Shown piece by piece: positions 42,384 to 50,032 of a stretch of DNA of 64,000 nt; within the stretch, counting starts at the first letter, position 1, and every line of letters starts with the position of its first letter. Origin of the DNA: an uncultured Mobiluncus sp. (GTDB lineage Bacteria; Actinomycetota; Actinomycetes; Actinomycetales; Actinomycetaceae); assembly GCF_943914685.1 (NCBI RefSeq), contig NZ_CALUCZ010000003.1, positions 62,001-126,000 of the forward strand, read 5' to 3'. A program made the translations under genes and the position numbers. Under the pieces are notes generated by a model. The model was not told where the DNA came from. It did no database searches and worked only from the letters and a program-made list of their open reading frames with translations.

Positions 42384-43512
42384 TAAAGTCCCCCTCCTCG
42401 ATGGGTAGCTCTGCGTGGACAATCCACCAACCGTTGCTCGACCACGCTTCGAGGCTGCCCCCGGAATCATCCAGGCGCTTTTCTAGCTGTAGAAGGCCTT
42501 TCCCGGAACTCATCACCGCGTCCTGAACTTCTTCAGATACCCGATTTTTCATCATAAATTCCACGAGGTTGCCGCTGCGAGAAATGCTTAGGGTCACCGG
42601 CGCGCTGGGGGAAGCATATTTGATTGCATTGGTTATGGATTCGCGCAAAACAGTGATTAGTTGATCCTCGATGTAATCAGGCAGCGCTTTCAGTTCTTGC
42701 CCGCTGGAATCCAGCTCGAGGTGAAGCCCCGCCCCGGCGGCGACGCTGGTGGCCCTGTCCAGTTCTTTTTTGAGGTGCGGGCGGATTTCTTTTTGATCCT
42801 GCCTAGTGTCTAACAGTTGGATAATCTCTCGCAACTCGCTAAGAGCGTTTCTTGTTTCTTGACGCAATAGTTCTGCCTTGGAATGCGTGGGTGAATCGGA
42901 TGGTAGTTCCCCGCAAATTACCTCAGCGGTAGACGCCACAATGGAAAGAGTCCCAGCCACTGAATCGTGCAGTTGCACCGATAAACCATCACGAAAGGCC
43001 TGGGTTTCTTGGATGGTTTGGAGCTTTTGATTCCATAACTGGTTCAAAGCGCTGTCACGTTCATCAACGTATCTTCGCAGCATATACCCAGCAGTGAAAC
43101 TGGCAATAAGCAGTATGGACGTAAGAATGCTCGTTGCTGGATAGAGCGGTGCACCCAGGAAGAAGCTCGCCGCAAGGAAGATTATTGCTAGTACGGCATC
43201 GACATAGTACCTACGCCACCCCCATAGAAAGATTACGGCCATGCACAGATATCCCAGCATTCCCACGAATGAGCTGGGTAGAGCCACAAAAATTGCATCA
43301 GCTAAGAGATAGATCCAGCCACCTAGTCGGGGCCAAAACAGGAATAATATCGATGAAATACTGAGAATGGCAGCGGCAATCAAGCTTGTTGGGCGCGGCG
43401 GAACCTGGAATAAAAAGAGGTCAACCCCCAAAGCAAGGACTATAAGCAACAGCATTCCGAGACGATAGCCCCAGACTGATTTCTGCGGCCCCAATGACTC
43501 AAAATATCTCAT
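42370..43512 (-). CDS. NarL-family sensor histidine kinase
   Basis: 380-residue membrane kinase. The first ~150 residues hold about five hydrophobic segments with short loops, i.e. a membrane-embedded sensor with little extracellular domain. The dimerisation/phosphoacceptor helix is DGLSVQLHDSVAGTLS (His at about residue 181) in the HisKA_3 style. The HATPase region contains RESITNAIKYASPSAPV (N box) and a glycine box at MSSGKGLLQLEKRL. Such intramembrane-sensing kinases often respond to cell-envelope-active peptides or drugs and sit beside ABC transporters, as here. A GGGAAG site precedes the ATG. Confidence 0.9.
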   Translation of the reverse strand: MRYFESLGPQKSVWGYRLGMLLLIVLALGVDLFLFQVPPRPTSLIAAAILSISSILFLFWPRLGGWIYLLADAIFVALPSSFVGMLGYLCMAVIFLWGWRRYYVDAVLAIIFLAASFFLGAPLYPATSILTSILLIASFTAGYMLRRYVDERDSALNQLWNQKLQTIQETQAFRDGLSVQLHDSVAGTLSIVASTAEVICGELPSDSPTHSKAELLRQETRNALSELREIIQLLDTRQDQKEIRPHLKKELDRATSVAAGAGLHLELDSSGQELKALPDYIEDQLITVLRESITNAIKYASPSAPVTLSISRSGNLVEFMMKNRVSEEVQDAVMSSGKGLLQLEKRLDDSGGSLEAWSSNGWWIVHAELPIEEGDFNAKQ

Positions 43513-43577
43513 GAAGACTTCCCAGTTCGCAGCAAGTCACATCCTATCAGAGGCTACTTCCGCTAGGAAGTTTCTAC

Positions 43578-43599
43578 AATACCCCGATTTTGGGGTATT
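43578..43599. promoter_or_regulatory. Palindromic operator between kinase and ABC genes
   Basis: AATACCCC (43578-43585) and GGGGTATT (43592-43599) form a perfect 8-bp inverted repeat with a 6-base spacer in the 227-bp divergent region. Size and layout fit a dimeric NarL-type regulator site. Possible -10 elements (TATTGT, TACTCT) for the ABC operon lie about 65-80 bases further on. Confidence 0.5.
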
Positions 43600-43739
43600 C
43601 ACACGCTTGATGTTCGTTGTTAGTCTGAAAAAGGCTCTCAACCCTTGCCTGATACGAACAGACTATTGTTTACTCTGATTGTCTGGCTTTGCGTAACCTT
43701 GACGCTTTGTTTAGTTGGATTGTCCAGAAGGAAGTAAAA

Positions 43740-44444
43740 ATGCTAGAAACACAAAACTTGGTCAAGTCGGTGGAGGGCAAAATCCTGGTTGATGATATCA
43801 GTTTCTTAGCTGAGCCCGGAGAAATCGTGGCAATCATCGGTCCTAATGGTGCTGGTAAGTCCACGCTGCTGAAAATTCTTGCCACATTAATTTGGCCTAC
43901 TTCCGGCAGTTTCAGTTTCCAAAACCGGCAAGTTGACGGAAAATCTTCCGATTGGTACCTCAGCATAATGGGAACGAATCTGTCACTGCCTAAGGGGGAG
44001 GACTCGCGTAGTTGTCTTGAATTGCTGGACTCTCGGTTGGTTTACGGTGAGGTAACCCATGTAACTCCGGAGAATAATCTCAAGACGGTAGGGCTGCTTG
44101 AGAAAGCACATATCCCCTTGTCGAAACTATCAACAGGGATGCGCTCTAGACTGGCTTTAGGTCTAGCGCTCACGAATCAGCCAGAATTGTTATTGTTGGA
44201 TGAACCAACCACCGGAATCGATGCCTCCGGTGTAGAGGGATGTGTCGAAATCATTCGTTCTGCAACTGCTCGCGGAACAACGACAATTTTAGTGAGCCAC
44301 GATTTTCCCCTTGTTTCTTCATTAGCGAATCGGATTTTCTTCATGAACCAAGGTTCTTTCACAGACTCCTGCGCCAAACGCAATAAATATGATGCTTTCC
44401 TTAACAAATATTCAAATCTGATCAACGCACAGGTAAAAAAATGA
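43740..44444 (+). CDS. ABC transporter ATP-binding protein
   Basis: 234 residues from ATG 43740 (AAGGAAG just upstream; a longer reading adds 17 residues). It has Walker A GPNGAGKST (about residues 36-44), signature LSTGMRSRLALGLAL, Walker B LLLLDEPTTGID and H-loop ILVSHDFP. This is the DrrA/CcmA-like exporter ATPase class. It pairs with the permease at 44441, overlapping by 4 bases. It is divergent from the two-component system, a classic bacitracin/lantibiotic-type resistance layout, although the permease is of the small ABC-2 type and not BceB. Base composition is more AT-rich than the core genes. Confidence 0.9.
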   Translation: MLETQNLVKSVEGKILVDDISFLAEPGEIVAIIGPNGAGKSTLLKILATLIWPTSGSFSFQNRQVDGKSSDWYLSIMGTNLSLPKGEDSRSCLELLDSRLVYGEVTHVTPENNLKTVGLLEKAHIPLSKLSTGMRSRLALGLALTNQPELLLLDEPTTGIDASGVEGCVEIIRSATARGTTTILVSHDFPLVSSLANRIFFMNQGSFTDSCAKRNKYDAFLNKYSNLINAQVKK

Positions 44445-45109
44445 AACAGTACGAACGGCGTATTTTGAACAAAAAAGCTTATTGGATACTAGCGTCGGTT
44501 TCCTTGGCCGTACCGCTGGTGTTCTCTTTATTCTTTAGGTTGCTTGGCGTGGATGGGGCGACTTCTCTCGGGCCGTTTCCACTAACCCTGAGCATCTCTA
44601 TACCTGCCGCGATTACGTTATTCATCGCTACGATATACGTGAGCTGGATAGTATCCTACAGCGTTGTTTACGATTACCTTCCAGACAAACGCTCCTTCCT
44701 GTTTAGCCTCCCAGGTGGTCGGACGAAAGTGTTTCAAACTAAGTTGCATTTGCACTCTGCGCTAGGCGCGGGCGCAGTGGCAATAGGATTTTGGATCTCT
44801 GAATCAATCTATTGCGCTGTCTCGGGAATCTCTTTACAGACGCCGCTATTCTACGCGGCAATTTTGGCCATCTCAGTATTTAGCATGGCAATAATCGGTG
44901 CTTGCGTTGGGGTTATATCCGGGTCCACGCGCGCAACGGTGTTGAACGGTATTATTTGGGCCTGCCTGATTCCGAATGCACTGGCAAATAGCGGTCCAGT
45001 CTGGGTGTCCTTAATCGCAGGCAGTAGTACCGCTGTTTTTTGTCTAGGTGTTGCTGCCGTATTGGGAATGTTGACCAGGCAGAAGGTGCGGAAAATCGAC
45101 TGTTTTTAA
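44441..45109 (+). CDS. ABC-2-like permease subunit
   Basis: 222-residue membrane protein with about six hydrophobic segments, starting MKQYERRILNKKAYWIL, a basic cytoplasmic head as in ABC-2 permeases. It contains YDYLPDKRSFLFSLPGGRTK in the first cytoplasmic loop. The start overlaps the ATPase stop by 4 bases. The last codons (VRKIDCF) abut an IS3 transposase remnant on the opposite strand, so the natural C-terminus may have been altered by that insertion. The substrate is unknown; with the adjacent sensor it is plausibly an antimicrobial-peptide exporter. Confidence 0.78.
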   Translation: MKQYERRILNKKAYWILASVSLAVPLVFSLFFRLLGVDGATSLGPFPLTLSISIPAAITLFIATIYVSWIVSYSVVYDYLPDKRSFLFSLPGGRTKVFQTKLHLHSALGAGAVAIGFWISESIYCAVSGISLQTPLFYAAILAISVFSMAIIGACVGVISGSTRATVLNGIIWACLIPNALANSGPVWVSLIAGSSTAVFCLGVAAVLGMLTRQKVRKIDCF

Positions 45110-45372
45110 AATCTCATTCGCCCTACGCAGCTGCGCATTCTCACGTTTGAGCCGCTTGACTTCCTCATGCTCTTCACGCGTGAACCCCTGCCGCTCGCCC
45201 GTAACAACCAAATGCTACTCATACCAGCGGCGCAATAACTCGTTTGCAACCCCCAGCTTCGGCGCGATCTCACGGACCGCCCGCCACTGCGAACAAAACA
45301 ATCACCAGCTAAGCAATCCACAAGCATACGCACCGCCCAATCCTTAAACACCCGAGAATACCTCTTAACCAT
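45106..45372 (-). pseudogene. IS3-family transposase OrfA remnant
   Basis: Reading the minus strand from ATG 45372 gives MVKRYSRVFKDWAVRMLVD, the usual IS3 OrfA start. A frameshift follows. In another frame come REIAPKLGVANELLRRWYE, an in-frame stop, and then GFTREEHEEVKRLKRENAQL. Together these restore most of an OrfA helix-turn-helix and leucine-zipper region. There is no OrfB. Upstream on the minus strand, TGAAGTGTATTGGGTTTT (ending about 45421) may be the remains of the left terminal repeat. This is a dead fragment of about 320 bp. Confidence 0.8.
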
Positions 45373-45541
45373 GCCCCAATCCTCTCAAAAACGAGTAGGA
45401 ACAAAACCCAATACACTTCAAAAAGACGCACAACTTAACATTCACGCTCAAATTGACATGAGGCACCACGGAGTTTGGCGTACCTTACATATTTTGATTG
45501 CGATAAGGGGGCCTGGGACTTCTATTCACAAGGGCGTTGGC
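45373..45541. other. Intergenic region beside IS remnant
   Basis: Contains the possible IS3 end (to about 45421) and a stretch with no recognisable gene, hairpin or promoter. It separates the accessory region from the thiamine-transport operon. Confidence 0.4.
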
Positions 45542-46033
45542 TCACTCTTTGGGGAGCAGAACGATTCCGTCCATGTCAGCGTGCAAGATGTCTCCGGGAC
45601 ACCACGTGATGCCCCCGAAGTTTAGCTCCACATCGGTTTCACCCACGCTGTCTTTGGCGGATTTACGAGGGGTAGTGCCCAGCGCTTTCATACCCAGAGC
45701 CAGACCGAGAATCGTCGCCGAGTCGCGAATCGCCCCGTTGATGACGACCCCGGCCCAACCGTTCTTTACCGCGGCACCCGCAATCATGTCCCCGCACAAG
45801 GCCGTGTGCAGGTCCCCCTCTCCGTCAACGACCAGGACCCGGCCCTCCCCCGGCGAGTTTAGCGTGGCTTTCACCAGGCCGTTGTCGAGGTGGCAGTGGA
45901 TTGTTGTAATCTGGCCGGCGAAAGCCTTGTGTCCGCCAAAGTTAGCCATCTGAATATCGCAAACCCGCAGCTTGTCACCGTATTCGTCATACAAATCCGT
46001 GGTCGCGAGGGGGGCTATCATGTTTTGTTTCAT
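45542..46033 (-). CDS. RraA-like protein / HMG aldolase family
   Basis: 163 residues from ATG 46033, with GGAAAGGAAACG upstream (the reading from 46087 adds 18 unlikely residues). Motifs are TTDLYDEYGDKLRVCD, GDLHTALCGDMIAGAAVKNG and VVINGAIRDSATI, the last holding the Arg-Asp pair conserved in RraA and in 4-hydroxy-4-methyl-2-oxoglutarate aldolase/oxaloacetate decarboxylase. E. coli RraA inhibits RNase E; many homologues are metal-dependent aldolases instead, and the two cannot be separated here. It lies about 98 bases after thiQ on the same strand, possibly at the end of the thiamine operon. Confidence 0.88.
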   Translation of the reverse strand: MKQNMIAPLATTDLYDEYGDKLRVCDIQMANFGGHKAFAGQITTIHCHLDNGLVKATLNSPGEGRVLVVDGEGDLHTALCGDMIAGAAVKNGWAGVVINGAIRDSATILGLALGMKALGTTPRKSAKDSVGETDVELNFGGITWCPGDILHADMDGIVLLPKE

Positions 46034-46131
46034 TGTCGTTTCCTTTCCGAAACACCACTGCATACCGCAAGAATGGTACGAATCCACCGGTCTCGGGGCG
46101 CTGGCGTCACCAGTCTAACGAATTTCTCGAA

Positions 46132-46899
46132 CTATCGAGGAGGAAAGCCGACCCCCAGGAATTTGGCGACTTCACGGGTCTCCGGGTGGGTTTTCAGCTC
46201 ATCTAGTGTACCGGTCTGACGAATAACCCCAGCGAGCATGATCCCCACCCGATCCGCCACTAGAGCCGCCTCCGCCTGATCGTGGGTGACGTAAACAGCA
46301 GTGATGTGGCTGCGTTTCACAATGTCGCGGATTTCGGCGGCTAATTCGTACTTCAACTGTTCGTCAAGGGCGGAAAGCGGCTCATCGAGTAGCAGCAGTT
46401 TTGGCCTGGCCGCTAGGGCGCGAGCGAGAGCGACCCGCCCGGCCTGCCCCCCCGAAAGCGTGTCAACACGGCGCTTTTCCATGCCCTCTAACTGCACCAG
46501 CTGCAGCATTTCGGCCACCGTGGCGGCTATCTCCGTTTTGCTAGGGCGCGGGCGGCGCAGTTCCAGGGCGTAGCCGACATTGCGTTCCACGTTGCGGTTG
46601 GCAAACAGCTGGCCGTCTTGAAACAGCATCGCGAATCCGCGCCGATGGGTGGGAATGGGCTCCTGGTTGACGCCGTCCCAGGTCAGGGTGCCGGAATCGG
46701 CCGGCAGCAATCCCGCCACAACCTGCAGCAGGGTTGATTTCCCGCAGCCGGACGGACCCAGCAGCACCATAATTTCGCCTTTGCCCACGTCCAGCTTCAC
46801 GTCCTGCAAAATGGGTACGGGGGCCTCACCGCGTCGGTTTGGCGGGTAGGAAAAGGTCACTTGCCGCAGGCACAAGCCCTGGTGGGCAGTATCGTTCAT
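46132..46899 (-). CDS. thiQ: Thiamine ABC transporter ATP-binding protein
   Basis: 255-residue ATPase. It has Walker A LLGPSGCGKSTLL (about residues 45-57), Q-loop MLFQDGQLFANRNVERN, signature DTLSGGQAGRVALARALA, Walker B LLLLDEPLSALD and H-loop VTHDQAEA. It belongs to the importer (spermidine/iron/thiamine) class. It is placed last in thiB-thiP-thiQ, 4 bases after thiP, and this order plus the TPP riboswitch in front supports the thiamine assignment. Confidence 0.9.
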   Translation of the reverse strand: MNDTAHQGLCLRQVTFSYPPNRRGEAPVPILQDVKLDVGKGEIMVLLGPSGCGKSTLLQVVAGLLPADSGTLTWDGVNQEPIPTHRRGFAMLFQDGQLFANRNVERNVGYALELRRPRPSKTEIAATVAEMLQLVQLEGMEKRRVDTLSGGQAGRVALARALAARPKLLLLDEPLSALDEQLKYELAAEIRDIVKRSHITAVYVTHDQAEAALVADRVGIMLAGVIRQTGTLDELKTHPETREVAKFLGVGFPPR

Positions 46900-46903
46900 G
46901 TGT

Positions 46904-48601
46904 TTATTCTCCCTTCTGGGACAGTCGCCGCCGCGGGTCCCGCGTCAACAGGGTAAAACCGTTTTCTGCCACGAACATGACCAATGCACAAGTCAGCGCC
47001 AGCACTACGCTCGCGGCGGCGCTCGCTCCTTGTGCCTGCGCGGACGGACGGGAACTCAAAGCAAAAATCGCCACCGGCAGTGTCGGCTCCAGCGGCCTGG
47101 CCAGGAAACTGGTCGCCCCAAACTCCCCCAGCGAAATCGCGAAAGCGAAACCGGCCCCGACTCCGCTGACCCGCGCCAAAATGGGCAGCTCCACCGTGAC
47201 GAAAGACTGCAGGCGATTGGCCCCTAAAGTCGCTGCCGCCTCCCGCAGATGCGGATTGATGGCGCGCAAGGTCGGCAGGACCGAACGCAGCACCAGCGGC
47301 ACCGCCACCACCGCTTGTGCGGCCGCTAGAAACGCCGCGTTAGCGGGCAGAGAAAGCGGCGGGGCCTGCAAAGTTATCAACATTCCGAAACCCACCGTAA
47401 CCGCGCTGACCCCTTGGGGAGAGGAAAACAGCATATCGAACAGTTCCTGAGCCCCGCGCCATCGCGAGTTCGGCGGCACTCGGCGGGACACGACCAGAGC
47501 TACCGATAACCCCATGACCAGGGAAATCGCGCAGGAGAGCAGCGCCACCTGCAGGGAATACCCCCACGCTCCCCAGGCCGTACCCGGCAGCTGCGCCACG
47601 ATCCCCGGCTGGCCCAACGCCCGATAGTTCGCCAGCGTCCAGCGACCCGCCAAACGCAGCGAAGCCACCACCATGAAAATCAGCGGCACCGCCACCAACA
47701 AAATCCCAAAACAGGTCAAAACCAGCGCGAAAATATCCTCACGGCGCACCCGCCGGGGAGGGACTGTGCGCAACGCCCCCGCACGTTCAAAACGCGCCCG
47801 CGCCACCCCATTAATACCTAGAGCCGCCAACACGATGAGGATCTGCAGGATAGACAAAACCGCGGCTCCTGAAAGATTGAGGTAACTGGCGGTTTCCAGG
47901 TAAATCTCGACTTCCAACGTCGTGATTTTTACCCCACCCAGCACCCGAATCAGGCCGTAAGACGTGATACAATACAGGAACACCAGGGAGGCCGCGGCAA
48001 AAATCGCCGGACCCAACCGGGGCAGGGTCACGGTCAAAAACGCCCGGGCCGGACTGGCCCCGAGCGCCCGCGCGGCTTGCGCGGGACGCGGATCCAAACG
48101 CATCCAGGCGTTGCCAACGATTCTCGAGACCAGGGAAAAGTTAAAAAACACCATCGCCAAGATAATCGCGGTACGGCTCTCGGACAGACCCAGGAACCCC
48201 AAAGGGGCACCCGGCCCCAACAAGTTTTGGAACGCCACCCCGACCACTACGGAGGGCAACACGAAAGGCACCCCGGTGAGGGTGCGCCATACTCGACGTC
48301 CCGGAATCCGCAGCCCGTAAAGCACCCAGGCTCCGGCGACACCTAGGAAAACTGAGAATATGGTCCCCAGCAACCCCATCTCCAGGGTCCAAAACAGGGT
48401 CGTCCACGTTCGAGTTCGACCGAGCATTTCACGCAAAGCCCCACCAAAGCCGGCACTCCCGCCGGAACCCAGACCGGTCGCCGTACCGCTCAGCCCCAGG
48501 CCGATAATCCGCAGGGTCGGCCACAGAAAAAACAGCCCCAGGAAGGCCAGCGGCAGGAAAACCATCACCGCTATAGCCACCCTGGGGGCTGTCTTTTCCA
48601 T
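46904..48601 (-). CDS. thiP: Thiamine ABC transporter permease (double-length)
   Basis: 565-residue membrane protein made of two tandem permease halves with about 12 hydrophobic segments, as in E. coli ThiP (536 residues). Each half carries an EAA-type loop: ARALGASPARAFLTVTLPRL (about residue 175) and AAATLGANRLQSFVTVELPI (about 460), the contact sites for the ATPase. Iron (FbpB/SfuB) permeases share this architecture, so the substrate rests on the binding protein and riboswitch. It is 27 bases downstream of thiB. Confidence 0.9.
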   Translation of the reverse strand: MEKTAPRVAIAVMVFLPLAFLGLFFLWPTLRIIGLGLSGTATGLGSGGSAGFGGALREMLGRTRTWTTLFWTLEMGLLGTIFSVFLGVAGAWVLYGLRIPGRRVWRTLTGVPFVLPSVVVGVAFQNLLGPGAPLGFLGLSESRTAIILAMVFFNFSLVSRIVGNAWMRLDPRPAQAARALGASPARAFLTVTLPRLGPAIFAAASLVFLYCITSYGLIRVLGGVKITTLEVEIYLETASYLNLSGAAVLSILQILIVLAALGINGVARARFERAGALRTVPPRRVRREDIFALVLTCFGILLVAVPLIFMVVASLRLAGRWTLANYRALGQPGIVAQLPGTAWGAWGYSLQVALLSCAISLVMGLSVALVVSRRVPPNSRWRGAQELFDMLFSSPQGVSAVTVGFGMLITLQAPPLSLPANAAFLAAAQAVVAVPLVLRSVLPTLRAINPHLREAAATLGANRLQSFVTVELPILARVSGVGAGFAFAISLGEFGATSFLARPLEPTLPVAIFALSSRPSAQAQGASAAASVVLALTCALVMFVAENGFTLLTRDPRRRLSQKGE

Positions 48602-48628
48602 TTATCGCCTTTCGAATGCTCGGGACGA

Positions 48629-49735
48629 CTAGCCCATAATCGAGGCCCAGGAACGCACCCAGGCTTCGCGGTTCTTAACCACGTCGGACTCCTTGAGCAT
48701 GGCCGCCTGGCCCGACGGGGCGCCAAACTTGGCCAACGGTTCTGGCAGCTGCACCGAATCCAGCACCGGGTACATGTAGTTGTTCTCGGTCAGGTCCTTT
48801 TGCGCCGTTTCCTCGGTCAGGAACTGGACCAACGCCGCAGCACCCGCCGGGTTCTTGGCACCTTTCAGCACCCCGGCGTATTCAATCTGCTGATAGCAAG
48901 TCGCCGGCACGTTACCGATGGTGGAAACACTCCCGTCATCGCTGACTGCCCAAGCCGGGGAGGACGCGTAGGACACCATGATGGGGTAAGCCGCGCTGCC
49001 GTTGTCATTGGAACCTGCCGTAAAGTCGACGTTGAACGCATCGTCCCATGAGCTCACGGACTTGACCCCGTTCTCTTTCAGCGACTTCCAGTAGTCCGTC
49101 CACCCGTTTTCACCCTTGGCGTTGATGGTGGACAGCAGGAAAGCGAGGCCCGGCGTGGACGTGCGAGGATCCTCTACCACGGTGAGGTTCTTGTATTCAG
49201 GTTTCGCTAGGTCGTCGAAAGTTGCGGGGGGCTGCTGGCCTTTCTTTTGGAAGTAGGCGACATCGTAGTTCACGCAAACCTCACCGCGGTCCACGGGAAC
49301 CAACTGTTTCGACTCCCCGCGTACCTTTTGCACGCTGGGAGCGAGTTTCCCAGTGAAATCAGCCAAGGCTCCGGCATCAACAGCCGCCTGAGCGGTGTTG
49401 TTATCAAATCCGAACACGGCGTCGCCCAACGGCGCATCTTTGGTCAAAATCAGCTTGTTGGTTAGCTCTACCCCATCGCCGTTCTTAACCACCTTTAACT
49501 TGTAACCGGTTTTCTTGGTGAAGGCGGCGGCCGTTTCATCGCTCAAAGGAAATGAATCATAGGTCACAAGGGTAACCGTGCTGCTGGACTTGTCCTGGTC
49601 GGTTCCCGGGGTGGTGGTGGCGCTATCGACCGGACGCGAATCGCTGCAACCCGCCAGCAAAGCCGCGCACAACCCTGCTGCAGCCAACGCTGCCAAAGTC
49701 CGGGACGAGGCTGGTCCACGAGTAATGGAAAACAT
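48629..49735 (-). CDS. thiB: Thiamine-binding lipoprotein of ABC transporter
   Basis: 368 residues from ATG 49735 (GAAAGG upstream; a longer reading would start within the leader RNA). An N-terminal signal with lipobox LLAGC (about residues 21-25) predicts lipidation by Lgt. The mature part starts TVTLVTYDSFPLSDETAAAF and contains APLGDAVFGFDNN and VPVDRGEVCVNYD, matching the ThiB/TbpA family; the YDSF and DRGEVCVNYD segments are diagnostic of thiamine/TPP binders. It is the first gene of the operon, directly downstream of a TPP riboswitch. Confidence 0.92.
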   Translation of the reverse strand: MFSITRGPASSRTLAALAAAGLCAALLAGCSDSRPVDSATTTPGTDQDKSSSTVTLVTYDSFPLSDETAAAFTKKTGYKLKVVKNGDGVELTNKLILTKDAPLGDAVFGFDNNTAQAAVDAGALADFTGKLAPSVQKVRGESKQLVPVDRGEVCVNYDVAYFQKKGQQPPATFDDLAKPEYKNLTVVEDPRTSTPGLAFLLSTINAKGENGWTDYWKSLKENGVKSVSSWDDAFNVDFTAGSNDNGSAAYPIMVSYASSPAWAVSDDGSVSTIGNVPATCYQQIEYAGVLKGAKNPAGAAALVQFLTEETAQKDLTENNYMYPVLDSVQLPEPLAKFGAPSGQAAMLKESDVVKNREAWVRSWASIMG

Positions 49736-49805
49736 AACTGCCCTTTCTACAATCAGTAAGAGCAGGGGAAAAGTCCACGTCCTGGGCGACGCAAACCGAG
49801 ATTTA

Positions 49806-49908
49806 CTCGACTTCCTCGGCAACATTACTTGCCTGGTGCGAGGGTCTGCCTACCTCATGCAACTCACGAAGTCACGGCACTCTCAGCGAATTTCGCTCCC
49901 CTGTCGTG
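49806..49908 (-). ncRNA. TPP riboswitch (THI element)
   Basis: On the minus strand, CGAC...CAGGGGAGC (to 49895) is followed by CGCTGAGAGTGCCG, with the invariant CTGAGA at 49886-49881. The second half is GACCCTCGCACCAGGC, then GTAATGTTGCCGAGGAAG (49828-49811) and the closing GTCG that pairs with CGAC as P1. These are the pyrimidine- and pyrophosphate-sensing elements of the TPP aptamer. It lies about 70 bases before the thiB ATG. The following sequence has no strong T-run terminator, so control of translation initiation is more likely. Confidence 0.9.
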
Positions 49909-49999
49909 CCTCTAAGTATATGCCATCGCCAGGGAAAATCTGGAGGCGCGCCGATTTGGCGGACCCCGGGGGTAAAGGTAAAAATAGAGAGGTAAATAT

Positions 50000-50014
50000 G
50001 TAAAAATTTTTTAC
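50000..50014 (+). promoter_or_regulatory. Palindrome in the glnA leader
   Basis: GTAAAAATTTTTTAC is palindromic around one central base. It is surrounded by three GGTAAA direct repeats (about 49974-49996) and followed by CCT before the GGAGG ribosome site at 50021-50025. It could be an operator or an RNA hairpin near the ribosome site. It does not match the GlnR or AmtR consensus as I know them. Confidence 0.35.
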
Positions 50015-50032
50015 CTTGCAGGAGGTTCCGGC

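Noticed and set aside
45371..45625. 84-codon plus-strand frame next to the IS remnant
   Set aside because: Covers the IS3 end and antisense of the RraA-like gene; not protein-like.
49739..49805. Rho-independent terminator downstream of the TPP aptamer
   Set aside because: No stem followed by a T-run could be found; translational control is more likely.
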